Virus record (IMG/VR): IMGVR_UViG_3300044841_000066
Location: 1 to 64,000 of that record
From: a virus
Length of the DNA: 64,000 nt
Direction: 5' to 3' (one strand)
Shown here one piece after another: positions 13,779-21,470 of the stretch. Position numbers and translations under genes: made by a program. The first letter of the stretch is position 1; every line of letters begins with the position of its first letter. The notes beneath the pieces are model-generated. The model worked only from the letters and a program-made list of their open reading frames with translations, was not told where the DNA came from and searched no databases.

Positions 13779-16700
13779 TGGGCTTCTTTGCGCCGGATGT
13801 TGTCGAGAAGCCGGCTGAGCAGAAACGCCCGGTCGGTCGCGCCCCGAAAGCCGCCAAGGGCTTTGACAATAACGCAAGAGGCTGCGACAATTGCGCGCTG
13901 AAGGCGAACTGGAGTTGGGTGACAACATCGCGTATGCCACTATCCGGCAACACGCGGAACCCGGATATCCTCATACTCGGTGAGAACCCGGATGAGGAAG
14001 ACGACAAGAAAGGGATAACCTTCATTGGTGCCGCCGGCAATCGGCTCCGCCGGGCCATTCCAGGGCGTGAACTGGAACGCTGCGCATTCGTCCACATGAC
14101 GCGCTGCCGTGTGCGCAATGACGCCCGCCCCTCAGCACATGATGTGCATTCCTGCTCGACCCATCTTGAGGACGACATCGCGCGCTTACCGATCAAGGCG
14201 ATCATCGGGATAGGGCCGGTACCGCTGGCGCGGTTCTTCCCCGGCGCGCAGATAACCCGCATGCATGGCCTGCGTTTCCCCGTTCAGATCGGCGGCAAGA
14301 TACTATGGTATTACCCGATCTTTGCGCCGTCCTATATCGAGGGAACGGGAGGCGATCGATCCGCCGCCCTCCCCCAGCTCAAGGCCGATGTAAAGCGGTT
14401 CTTCGCGGAGGTCGATCGCTGGGGTGCGCCGCGCATCTGGAAGCCTGATCCGGACGATGTCTTACTGCCCAAGACGCTTGAGGATGCGCAGGAAATCCTC
14501 GATGCCATGCAAGGCCGACTGGGGATCGACATCGAGACAACAGGATTACGCTTTGCCGTCAAGGATGCGCAGATACTGACCGCCGCGATCAGCGACGGCG
14601 AGATCACGATGTCTTTCGCTTGCGCGCATCCCGAGGCACCGACCGATTGGGGCCTCGATTTCCTCTTGCATGTTTTGGAGCACTATAAGTGGGTACCGCA
14701 TAATGCGGTCTTTGAACTTGTGTGGTTATTGCATGCGCGCAATCAGAAAGGTTTAACCTTCGAGCCGGCGCATTACGAGGACTCGATGGCGATCGGGCGC
14801 ATCCTCCATGAGCGTGCCGGAATGCTCGGCCTGGACGATATGTCGCGGATGCATCTCGGTGCCGACTTCAAGGCAGCGGTTAAGGTCAATCGCAACAATA
14901 TCATCAACGAACCATTAGAGCGCGTCCTGCCCTATAACGGCCTGGATGCCCAAGCATGCGTGTTATTGTGCAAGCATCTACGCAAACGCCTACGCGGCAA
15001 GGATGAAAGCAACTATATCCGGCTCTTGAATTCCACGCGTTCATTTGCCGAGATGGAGCTGCGCGGTCTGGACATCGATATTCAGGCCGCCAAGGACTTG
15101 AAAGAGCATTGGGGCGGCTTGCTCAAGGAGGCATCGGAGAACGCGCGAACGATTTACGAAGTGCGCGAGTTCGAGCGCGTCAAGCAGATCGAGTTCAACA
15201 TAGGCTCGAATGAGCATATCGGCGAAGCGCTCGTTGAGTTCGGCCGCCTTGTGTTGCCGAAGACCAATAAGGGACAGGGCAAAACCTGGAGCACCGACGA
15301 CCAGGAGTTGCAGAAATACGAGGATAACCCGCTCGTTAAGGCGGTGCTGGCCTATCGCGAGGCGCAGCGGATCGAGAGCACCTATATTGATCCGGTCATG
15401 GCCGCCTATGAGAACAATTTCGATCAGCGCTTGCACCCGTCTTACACATGCATGCACACCGAGACCGGGCGGCCATCCAGTGAGGCGCCGAATATCCAGA
15501 ACTTCCCTAAGCGCAAGCATCGCGAAGTCAGGTTGATGGTTGTCGCCCCGTCTGGCCACATCATTGTATCGTTTGATTACGGGCAGATCGAGGCGCGCGG
15601 TTTCTGCTTTGCAACAAAGGATCGCCAGCTCTGCGAGGATACAATTAAAGGCCAGGATATTCATTCGCGCTGGCGCGATCGTTCGCTCGAACTCCATCCT
15701 GACTATATTATCCGGTTGGCCGAGAAGACCAATGAAACCGAAGAAAAGCTGATCCTTAAAGGTGGCCGCGACATCATCAAGACAGATTTTGTATTTGCCT
15801 CGTTCTTTGGCTCGACCGCGCGCTCTGTGGCTGAGCGGACAGGCCTACCGTTGAATGTTGCCGAGAAGATGTTGGCCGAGTTCTGGAAGCGCTATCCCGG
15901 CGTGCTGGCCTGGGTCAAGGCCAAGCGCAAGGAATACCAGGATACCGGATCAGCACGCACCTTGACGGGCATGGTCCGGCATCAGACGCTGTGGGGGAAC
16001 GAGCCGCTCAATTGTGTGGATTATGAGACAGAGGCATTAACACAGCGCGGATGGGTGAATGGTGCTGACTTAAGAGCCGGCGATGTTCTTTTAACAATGA
16101 GCGCTGAGCGTCAAATGCTTGAGTGGCAATCCGCCACCGATGTAAAGCAATATCCAGAATACGAAGGTGTTGTGCATAGGTTGGACGGCAAGAGTTTTAG
16201 CGTAGCGACAACCCCAAATCATCGTTGGGCGTATCAGAAAGACTCTTCTACTGACTTTTCATTCTATGAGGCCACAACGGAGACATTGCCGAAATGGGGA
16301 TCGATCCCACGAATTCGCCCATACAATGCGCCGAGCAAGGCGGCGTATTCCGATGACTGGATAAGACTTGTTGGTTGGGTATTGACAGATGGTTGCTATA
16401 CGAACAAGACAAGCGATGCGCCGAGCTGGGATTATAGGCGAACAAAGGCTAACGGCTATTCAGGCAGTCAAGTAGCTGTATGTCAGAAGAAGAGCGGCAA
16501 TATTGCTGAGCTGGACGCGTTGTTCAAGCGTTTGCCTTTTCCGTCTAGAACAAAGCTCGCGCACAATAGAGCCGAAGATGAGGAACTATTCTGGACTTTC
16601 AGTGGTTTGCCAGGACAATGGTTTTATGGTAATTTTCCGGATCGTGTTCTAAGGCCTGAATTCTTACTTCAGCTCCCCAAGGAACAGCTCATCATTCTTT

Positions 16701-17362
16701 ACGATACGATGATCAAGGGTGATGGCTGGATAGACAATGGTCGTGAGGCGCTTTGCGCCGGCACAGCGCGCAAGGATCAGGTCGATGCCTTTCAAATGCT
16801 GGGAGTGCTGTGTGGACGCCTGACTTCAGTCTATTACGATGATCTGACCAAATATGCGAGCGACAAGCTATATCCAAGCATGGACAATATCCCAAAAGCA
16901 ACGGGCGGTTGGGTAGCTAAGCGTACGGTTCGCGAAAATGTAAGCCTCGGTTGGCTCAAGAGATCGAGCGCTGTAGAGAAACTAGGCATGTGGTGCCCTA
17001 TGGTGCCCAATACTTTCTTTGTGGCTCGTCGCAAAGGTAAAGTATTCATAACCGGTAATACCCCTATCCAGGGCACGACAACCGGGCATATGGTGCTAGA
17101 GGCGCAGAACGCCTTGGCCGCGCTATCCCGTGAGAAGAATGATCCATACTTACACCCTCGGATCAATATACATGACGACCTTTCCTTCATCCTTCCTGAC
17201 GACCCCGATTTGCTTGAGGCCTACATTAAGCTGATCGCTGCTGAGCTAGTCAAAATTCGTTTTGATTTCCAAATAGTACCGCTCATGGTAGAAGCAAAAG
17301 TAGGGTATACATGGGCTGAGCTGATAGAGTGCGGTGAGTTTATCGGAGATTATATAAGGTAA
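13778..17362 (+). CDS. polA: UDG-like / 3'-5' exonuclease / family A DNA polymerase fusion, intein-containing
   Basis: 1194 codons, 845 aa after splicing. Residues 25-210 resemble a family 4-type uracil-DNA glycosylase: four-Cys cluster elements (GCDNCALK), ILGENPDEEDDKKG, then AIIGIGPVPLARFF and FAPSYIEG. A DnaQ-like exonuclease follows with DIET (Asp251, Glu253), HNAVFE (Asn309; Glu313 where Asp is usual) and YNGLDA (Asp390). Polymerase motif A is FDYGQIEAR (Asp600), the O-helix is RDIIKTDFVFASFFG, and motif C is IHDDLSF (Asp1133, Asp1134; usual form HDE). An intein occupies residues 746-1094. It is the replicative polymerase by context with clamp, loader, helicase and primase. A UDG module fused to a replicase is unusual; whether it keeps activity is unknown. 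Confidence 0.92.
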   Translation: MGFFAPDVVEKPAEQKRPVGRAPKAAKGFDNNARGCDNCALKANWSWVTTSRMPLSGNTRNPDILILGENPDEEDDKKGITFIGAAGNRLRRAIPGRELERCAFVHMTRCRVRNDARPSAHDVHSCSTHLEDDIARLPIKAIIGIGPVPLARFFPGAQITRMHGLRFPVQIGGKILWYYPIFAPSYIEGTGGDRSAALPQLKADVKRFFAEVDRWGAPRIWKPDPDDVLLPKTLEDAQEILDAMQGRLGIDIETTGLRFAVKDAQILTAAISDGEITMSFACAHPEAPTDWGLDFLLHVLEHYKWVPHNAVFELVWLLHARNQKGLTFEPAHYEDSMAIGRILHERAGMLGLDDMSRMHLGADFKAAVKVNRNNIINEPLERVLPYNGLDAQACVLLCKHLRKRLRGKDESNYIRLLNSTRSFAEMELRGLDIDIQAAKDLKEHWGGLLKEASENARTIYEVREFERVKQIEFNIGSNEHIGEALVEFGRLVLPKTNKGQGKTWSTDDQELQKYEDNPLVKAVLAYREAQRIESTYIDPVMAAYENNFDQRLHPSYTCMHTETGRPSSEAPNIQNFPKRKHREVRLMVVAPSGHIIVSFDYGQIEARGFCFATKDRQLCEDTIKGQDIHSRWRDRSLELHPDYIIRLAEKTNETEEKLILKGGRDIIKTDFVFASFFGSTARSVAERTGLPLNVAEKMLAEFWKRYPGVLAWVKAKRKEYQDTGSARTLTGMVRHQTLWGNEPLNCVDYETEALTQRGWVNGADLRAGDVLLTMSAERQMLEWQSATDVKQYPEYEGVVHRLDGKSFSVATTPNHRWAYQKDSSTDFSFYEATTETLPKWGSIPRIRPYNAPSKAAYSDDWIRLVGWVLTDGCYTNKTSDAPSWDYRRTKANGYSGSQVAVCQKKSGNIAELDALFKRLPFPSRTKLAHNRAEDEELFWTFSGLPGQWFYGNFPDRVLRPEFLLQLPKEQLIILYDTMIKGDGWIDNGREALCAGTARKDQVDAFQMLGVLCGRLTSVYYDDLTKYASDKLYPSMDNIPKATGGWVAKRTVRENVSLGWLKRSSAVEKLGMWCPMVPNTFFVARRKGKVFITGNTPIQGTTTGHMVLEAQNALAALSREKNDPYLHPRINIHDDLSFILPDDPDLLEAYIKLIAAELVKIRFDFQIVPLMVEAKVGYTWAELIECGEFIGDYIR
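16013..17059 (+). mobile_element. LAGLIDADG intein inside the DNA polymerase
   Basis: 349 codons in frame. It begins with Cys (residue 746) after NEPLN and ends VFITGN before Thr-Pro-Ile-Gln-Gly, so splicing restores LNTPIQGTTTGH, the conserved motif between O-helix and motif C. Splicing blocks are visible: a Gly-rich N-terminal block (GWVNGADLRAGDVLL), TPNH as the TxxH block, and a C-terminal FFVARRKGKVFITGN. The usual penultimate His is replaced by Gly. Two LAGLIDADG-like motifs (LVGWVLTDGCYT and LYDTMIKGDGWIDNG) mark a homing endonuclease that looks complete. The DNA is visibly more AT-rich than its surroundings, a sign of recent arrival. Confidence 0.93.
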
Positions 17363-17367
17363 AATCT

Positions 17368-17877
17368 ATGCCAATAGGAATTCCACTACAGTTAGTGGGA
17401 CAACGCTTTTCCAGGCTTTTAGTTGAAGAAAAGGCGCTTAGTAGAGGCAAAAAGGGAAGCTTAATGGCTTACTGGCGATGTCGCTGCGATTGTGGCAATG
17501 TCTCTGAGTTCCAAGGCGATGTTCTTATTAGGGGCGTTGTGCATTCTTGTGGTTGTTATAAGCGTGAACGAGCCAAAGAAGTGCACACAAAGCATGGTAT
17601 GTCGGGGACTCCAATCTATGCGGCATGGCATGAAATGCTAGAGCGTTGTAAAAATCCCAAACATGAGTCCTACGCTAATTATGGCGGGCGAGGTATAAAG
17701 GTCTGCGAACGTTGGCATAAGTTCACAAACTTTTTCTTGGATATGGGAAATAGGCCTGAAGGTATGTGGATAGAGAGAAAAAATAACGACTTGGGCTACT
17801 CTCCTGACAATTGCATATGGGCCACTCCTACACAAAATCTAAACAATCGTAGACCAAGAAAAAGGAAGTCACAGTAA
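17368..17877 (+). CDS. HNH-like (AP2/homing-type) nuclease with zinc ribbon
   Basis: 169 aa of a widespread phage family. The N-terminus carries a zinc-ribbon-like segment (WRCRCDCGN, then HSCGCYKRERAKE). The core reads HGMSGTPIYAAWHEMLERC, NYGGRGIKVCERW, then NNDLGYSPDNCIWATPTQN, with the terminal block resembling the metal-binding end of HNH nucleases. Members are usually annotated as HNH endonucleases or AP2-type DNA-binding proteins, and many behave as free-standing homing genes. It starts 6 bp after the intein-bearing polymerase and shares its AT-rich composition, so both may have arrived together. Nuclease activity is likely but not proven by sequence. Confidence 0.7.
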   Translation: MPIGIPLQLVGQRFSRLLVEEKALSRGKKGSLMAYWRCRCDCGNVSEFQGDVLIRGVVHSCGCYKRERAKEVHTKHGMSGTPIYAAWHEMLERCKNPKHESYANYGGRGIKVCERWHKFTNFFLDMGNRPEGMWIERKNNDLGYSPDNCIWATPTQNLNNRRPRKRKSQ

Positions 17878-18062
17878 TGCCGGCCAAGGGCAAAGAGATC
17901 GTCGATATCGAAGTCGTTGTTGAAGCGGAGACCGACAAGGCATGGTTGGTCGTCAGCGCCAATACCGGGCGTAAATCCTGGGTGCCGAAATCGCAAGGCG
18001 AGCTGGACGGCACAGAGCTGACCTTGCCGCGCTGGATGGCCGAAGACAAGGAGTTGATCTGA
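17877..18062 (+). CDS. Hypothetical 61-aa beta-rich protein
   Basis: Begins MPAKGKEIVDIEVVVEAET; KAWLVVSANTGRKSWVPKSQGE suggests a small beta-barrel, seen in other phage replication regions. The start overlaps the HNH-like stop by one base and the stop overlaps the next start by one base. GC content returns to the phage norm here. Function unknown. Confidence 0.6.
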   Translation: MPAKGKEIVDIEVVVEAETDKAWLVVSANTGRKSWVPKSQGELDGTELTLPRWMAEDKELI

Positions 18063-18241
18063 TGGCGGACACAGATGACGGGTTGCCTTGGGGTTGGATC
18101 GATAGTCAGGGCGACTGGCGCGTTCTACCGAAAGGGCCGATGGTCGGCGCCGGGCTTGGTCCGCCGCCATTCGATGTCACGCTGTCGAATGGCGAGGTGC
18201 GCCGCGTGATCCACCAACCGAAGGCTCCGCCCCATGGATAA
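18062..18241 (+). CDS. Hypothetical 59-aa protein
   Basis: Short frame from ATG 18062 to TAA 18241, starting MADTDDGLPWGWIDSQGDW and ending HQPKAPPHG. It overlaps the preceding stop by one base and the clamp loader start by 8 bp, filling the gap exactly. Trp- and Pro-rich with no recognised domain. Its tight packing and phage-like codon use support it being real. Confidence 0.6.
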   Translation: MADTDDGLPWGWIDSQGDWRVLPKGPMVGAGLGPPPFDVTLSNGEVRRVIHQPKAPPHG

Positions 18242-19175
18242 TTCCGCCCCGCTCATCACAAAATACAGGCCGGAAAATTGGGACGAATTCGTTGGCAATG
18301 AAGAGGCTATCCACGCGCTCAAGCGCGTCCTGGCGACCGCCTCCGCCCGTCCGCATGCCTATTTGTTTACAGGACCCAGCGGGATCGGCAAGACAACGGC
18401 GGCGCGTATTGTCGCCAAGCATTTCCAGGCCGATGTCCAGGAGATCGATGCCGCCTCGAATAGTGGCGTCGATGCCATGCGTTCCCTTGTCGAGTTCTCA
18501 CAATACATGGGGATGGGTGGAACCGGCGAACGCCTGCTGATCATCGACGAGGCGCATGCTTTGTCTAAGCCGGCATGGCAGGCCATCCTCAAGCTACTTG
18601 AAGAGCCACCTGTCCACCTCTATCTGGCGCTATGCACAACCGAACTCGTCAAGGTGCCGGAAACGATCCAGACGCGGTGCTACCATACCGTTCTGCGGCC
18701 GATCAAGGCGCCGGAAATGGAGGACCTCCTCGAAGCCATCTGCGGCGCTGAGGGTTGGGTCGTCAACAAGGATGTCTTCGCGCTCGCCATCCAGGCGGCC
18801 ACAGGTCAGCCGCGCAAGGCGCTTTCGATCCTACAGAGTATCCATGACGCGCCATCGCGGGATGAGGCCAAGCGCATCATCTCACTGCAAGAGGCATCGG
18901 ACCCGATGATTGAGCTGTTACAGCATCTGATCAGCGGCAAACGCTCATGGACGATCGTCAGCGGATGCCTGCGCAAGATCGAGGCCGACTCGTTCGAGGA
19001 GGCGTCGATCATCGCCGGACGGTATATTGCTGGCGCGCTGCTCAATTGCGACGACGAGAAACGGGCGTCGCGCATCTGGCAATTGTTAGAGGCGCTATTC
19101 TTTCCGGCCGAGACCTGGGACAAACGCACAGCTTTTACCGCGGCTATCGGCCGCATGATCTGGGGTGGACAATGA
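18234..19175 (+). CDS. DnaX/RFC-like clamp loader ATPase
   Basis: AAA+ ATPase, 313 aa, that would load the sliding clamp. The N-terminus KYRPENWDEFVGNEEAI is typical of DnaX and RFC small subunits. Walker A GPSGIGKTT is near residue 44, Walker B LLIIDEAHALSK near residue 101, sensor 1 in ALCTTE, and QTRC supplies the SRC-type arginine finger. There is no four-Cys zinc insertion as in bacterial DnaX. Only one loader gene is visible, so the complex may be homomeric or use host subunits. The stop overlaps the next start (ATGA). Confidence 0.9.
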   Translation: MDNSAPLITKYRPENWDEFVGNEEAIHALKRVLATASARPHAYLFTGPSGIGKTTAARIVAKHFQADVQEIDAASNSGVDAMRSLVEFSQYMGMGGTGERLLIIDEAHALSKPAWQAILKLLEEPPVHLYLALCTTELVKVPETIQTRCYHTVLRPIKAPEMEDLLEAICGAEGWVVNKDVFALAIQAATGQPRKALSILQSIHDAPSRDEAKRIISLQEASDPMIELLQHLISGKRSWTIVSGCLRKIEADSFEEASIIAGRYIAGALLNCDDEKRASRIWQLLEALFFPAETWDKRTAFTAAIGRMIWGGQ

Positions 19176-19642
19176 TATTCAACGAGCCTTTGTACCTACA
19201 ACTTCGGGCGCGACTGCAAACCGATATGCTTCGGCTATCGGAGGAGCTGATCGAACAGCCGCCGCTCATGCAATCCGCGATCGAGGCGGCGTCAGACTGC
19301 ATCCAGATCAGGGATGCGTGCAAGAACACGCTAACCTATGCGACCGCGTCAGCCACGGCGCGTCTGAGCCTTGTGACTGACGAGAACGGCAAGTTCCCGT
19401 CTGTCGATAAGCTGAAGAACATCGTCCAGCTCGACGCCGAGGTGATCGCGGCGACCGAAGAGCTTGAGGAGGCCAAGCATAGCGCCGCCTATTGGCAAGG
19501 ACTCGTTGACTCTTTTGGTGAGAAGGGATCATCATTACGCCGGGTCGCTGAGCTGACGACTTCGGGATATCTTACCCCTAATGCCGCCTATACTGAGCGG
19601 CGCGAAGAAATGAGCCGCGCGCGCTTCAAGCCGCGAGGTTAG
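19172..19642 (+). CDS. Helical 156-aa protein, possible recombination mediator
   Basis: ATG 19172 overlaps the clamp loader stop by 4 bp. The sequence is nearly all helix with a coiled-coil part (LKNIVQLDAEVIAATEELEEAK) followed by SFGEKGSSLRRVAELTTSGYL. Its size, helical nature and place near the SSB and RecA/UvsX genes recall UvsY-type mediators, but no motif proves this. Confidence 0.5.
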   Translation: MIFNEPLYLQLRARLQTDMLRLSEELIEQPPLMQSAIEAASDCIQIRDACKNTLTYATASATARLSLVTDENGKFPSVDKLKNIVQLDAEVIAATEELEEAKHSAAYWQGLVDSFGEKGSSLRRVAELTTSGYLTPNAAYTERREEMSRARFKPRG

Positions 19643-19656
19643 GGGATTACTCTCAA

Positions 19657-19857
19657 ATGGGCAGGTGGCTTATGTATCAGGCAATTGCGCCAATAGTGAA
19701 CTTTATTGGGCAGGGGACACTTTACATCCTCCTGGCATTTGCCGTGCTCATTGCCCTGTACACAGGCGCGCGTGTTGTTTCCATGGCTGTGTATAACAGC
19801 AAGCGCGTATATGATAAGCAGCGACACACCAAAGGAGAAAAAGTAGATGGCCTTTAA
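19657..19857 (+). CDS. Small single-pass membrane protein
   Basis: 66 aa. Residues 18-42 (GQGTLYILLAFAVLIALYTGA) form one transmembrane helix, followed by a basic cytoplasmic tail (NSKRVYDKQRHTKG). ATG 19657 or the in-frame ATG 19672 could start it. It overlaps the SSB gene by 11 bp; its C-terminus carries the SSB ribosome site. Confidence 0.55.
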   Translation: MGRWLMYQAIAPIVNFIGQGTLYILLAFAVLIALYTGARVVSMAVYNSKRVYDKQRHTKGEKVDGL

Positions 19858-20959
19858 GTATCAGCGGCGGGATACAGCCGACTGGGAAAAGCGCGCCTCG
19901 CAGCAGGGCGGCGATTACCAGGGCTTCATCAAGGATGACTACAAGACATTCACCCCGGCCAAGGGCGACAATTTCCTGCGCATCCTCCCACCGACCTGGG
20001 AAAATGCCGCCCATTATGGCCTCGACATCTACGTCCACTACGGTGTGGGTCCCGAGCGCGCAACCGTACTCTGCCTGAGCAAGATGAAGCAGCAGCGCTG
20101 TCCGATCTGCGAGGCCGCGCTGAAGGCGCAGAAGGCCGGCGACGACGAACTCCACGATGAGCTGAAGGCCGGTAAACGGGTTCTCGTGTGGATGTTCGAC
20201 CGCAAGGAAGAAGCCAAGGGGCCAATGCTGTGGTCGATGCCCTGGACGCTCGATCGGGACTTCTGCAAGTTGGCGCGCGATCCACGATCTGGTGAGGTCT
20301 ACACGCTGGATGATCCGGATGACGGTTACGACATCTCGTTCGAGAAGACCGGCGAAAAGCAGCAGACCAAATATGTCGGTAATCAGCTTGCCCGCCGCCC
20401 GTCCTCGGTGCCGCAGGATTTCGTCGACTATGTCGTTGAATTCCCCATACCGGAAACGCTGATCTGGCGTGACGCCGCCGAGCTGCAAAAGCTCTACGAG
20501 GGTAGCGCCGCCTATTCGGCGGATGATGCCGGGCCAAGCGCGCGTGAACGGGAGCCAGCGCCGCGTGAACGGGAACGGGCACGCGATCCCGAGCCGGAGC
20601 GCGAGCGCCGTCCTGATGCGCGTGACGCCCGCGATGAGGCGCCCAAGGAGCGGGAGCGCTTCCGTCCCCGCGGTTCGGATCGCGATCCGCCGCCCGAAAC
20701 CCGTCGGGATGATCCGCCGCGCGAGCCGGCCGGCGCCAAGCATGGCATCGACGATGACATCCCCTGGACGCGCGACCGGGACGAGGCGGCGGGACACACC
20801 AATGGACGCGATCCGGCACCGCGCGAACGGGAACGGGCACGCGATCCCGAGCCGGAAGCCCGTCGGGAACCGGAACCCCGGCGCGATGATCCGCCGCCGG
20901 CCAGCCCGAGCGGCAAGAGCCGGGCGCAAGAGCTGCGCGAGCGTTTCGGGCGGAGATAA
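19847..20959 (+). CDS. gp32-like ssDNA-binding protein with mixed-charge tail
   Basis: 370 aa. The N-terminal core (residues 1-220) fits T4 gp32-type SSBs: a basic start (KYQRRDTADWEKRA), a DNFLRILPP strand, and a zinc-binding-like CLSKMKQQRCPICE near residue 80. ATG 19847 follows AAAGGAGA. Residues 225-370 are a long disordered tail of Arg, Glu, Asp and Pro, with a 47-bp direct repeat encoding the same 15-residue stretch twice. SSB tails are usually acidic and bind replication partners; this one is a mixed-charge polyampholyte. It would coat ssDNA in replication and recombination. Confidence 0.8.
   Translation: MAFKYQRRDTADWEKRASQQGGDYQGFIKDDYKTFTPAKGDNFLRILPPTWENAAHYGLDIYVHYGVGPERATVLCLSKMKQQRCPICEAALKAQKAGDDELHDELKAGKRVLVWMFDRKEEAKGPMLWSMPWTLDRDFCKLARDPRSGEVYTLDDPDDGYDISFEKTGEKQQTKYVGNQLARRPSSVPQDFVDYVVEFPIPETLIWRDAAELQKLYEGSAAYSADDAGPSAREREPAPRERERARDPEPERERRPDARDARDEAPKERERFRPRGSDRDPPPETRRDDPPREPAGAKHGIDDDIPWTRDRDEAAGHTNGRDPAPRERERARDPEPEARREPEPRRDDPPPASPSGKSRAQELRERFGRR
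20552..20856 (+). repeat. Two 47-bp direct repeats in the SSB tail
   Basis: 20552-20598 and 20810-20856 are almost identical and encode PAPRERERARDPEPE twice. Many shorter related motifs lie between them. They suggest expansion of the tail by slippage or recombination. Confidence 0.75.
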
Positions 20960-20967
20960 ACCCAACA

Positions 20968-21459
20968 ATGACCAACAAAGAAACGCCGGTTCTTGGCCGG
21001 CGGGTGGAAATGCCCACCAATCCGCATTCGTTTTTCATCGATACCGTTCTCGCTCCGTTGCCTCCATTACCTGATCCAGGTAGCGGTGTTACATTCGTTC
21101 GTCGGGCGTCGATGATGGCGCGCTTTTCCTGTCCCGAATTCACCTCTCTCTGTCCTGTAACGGGTCAGCCGGATTACGCCCACATCATCATCGACTATGT
21201 GCCGAAAGCCCTGCTGATCGAGAGTAAATCGCTGAAACTGTTCCTGACCTCGTTCCGCAATCATGGGGCCTATCACGAGGCGTGCACCTGCCTGATCGGG
21301 GATCGCCTATGGCAAGCGGCCGAACCCGCCTGGATGCGCGTCAACGCCTACTGGTTCCCGCGTGGCGGCATCCCGATCGATGTGTTCTGGGAATGCGGTG
21401 AGCGTCCGGAACGCCTTGTCGTGCCGCCGATCGACATCCCCAGCTACCGCGCCCGCTAA
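20968..21459 (+). CDS. queF: preQ0 reductase QueF
   Basis: NADPH-dependent reductase that turns preQ0 (nitrile) into preQ1 (aminomethyl), 163 aa, matching the single-domain YkvM-type QueF. The catalytic Cys lies in FTSLCPVTGQPDYAHI, and the diagnostic block ESKSLKLFLTSFRNHGAYHE with its NADPH-binding ESKS motif is intact. It lies between the SSB and RecA genes, 8 bp after the former, so it is expressed with replication genes. Its presence means the pathway can go beyond preQ0, predicting preQ1-type bases, assuming the transglycosylase accepts preQ1. Confidence 0.95.
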   Translation: MTNKETPVLGRRVEMPTNPHSFFIDTVLAPLPPLPDPGSGVTFVRRASMMARFSCPEFTSLCPVTGQPDYAHIIIDYVPKALLIESKSLKLFLTSFRNHGAYHEACTCLIGDRLWQAAEPAWMRVNAYWFPRGGIPIDVFWECGERPERLVVPPIDIPSYRAR

Positions 21460-21470
21460 GGATCAAGCCA

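Noticed and set aside
19748-21143. Two long minus-strand open frames (406 and 397 codons)
   Set aside because: They are antisense to the SSB and QueF genes and result from the Arg/Asp/Pro/Glu-rich tail codons. The sense proteins have clear families.
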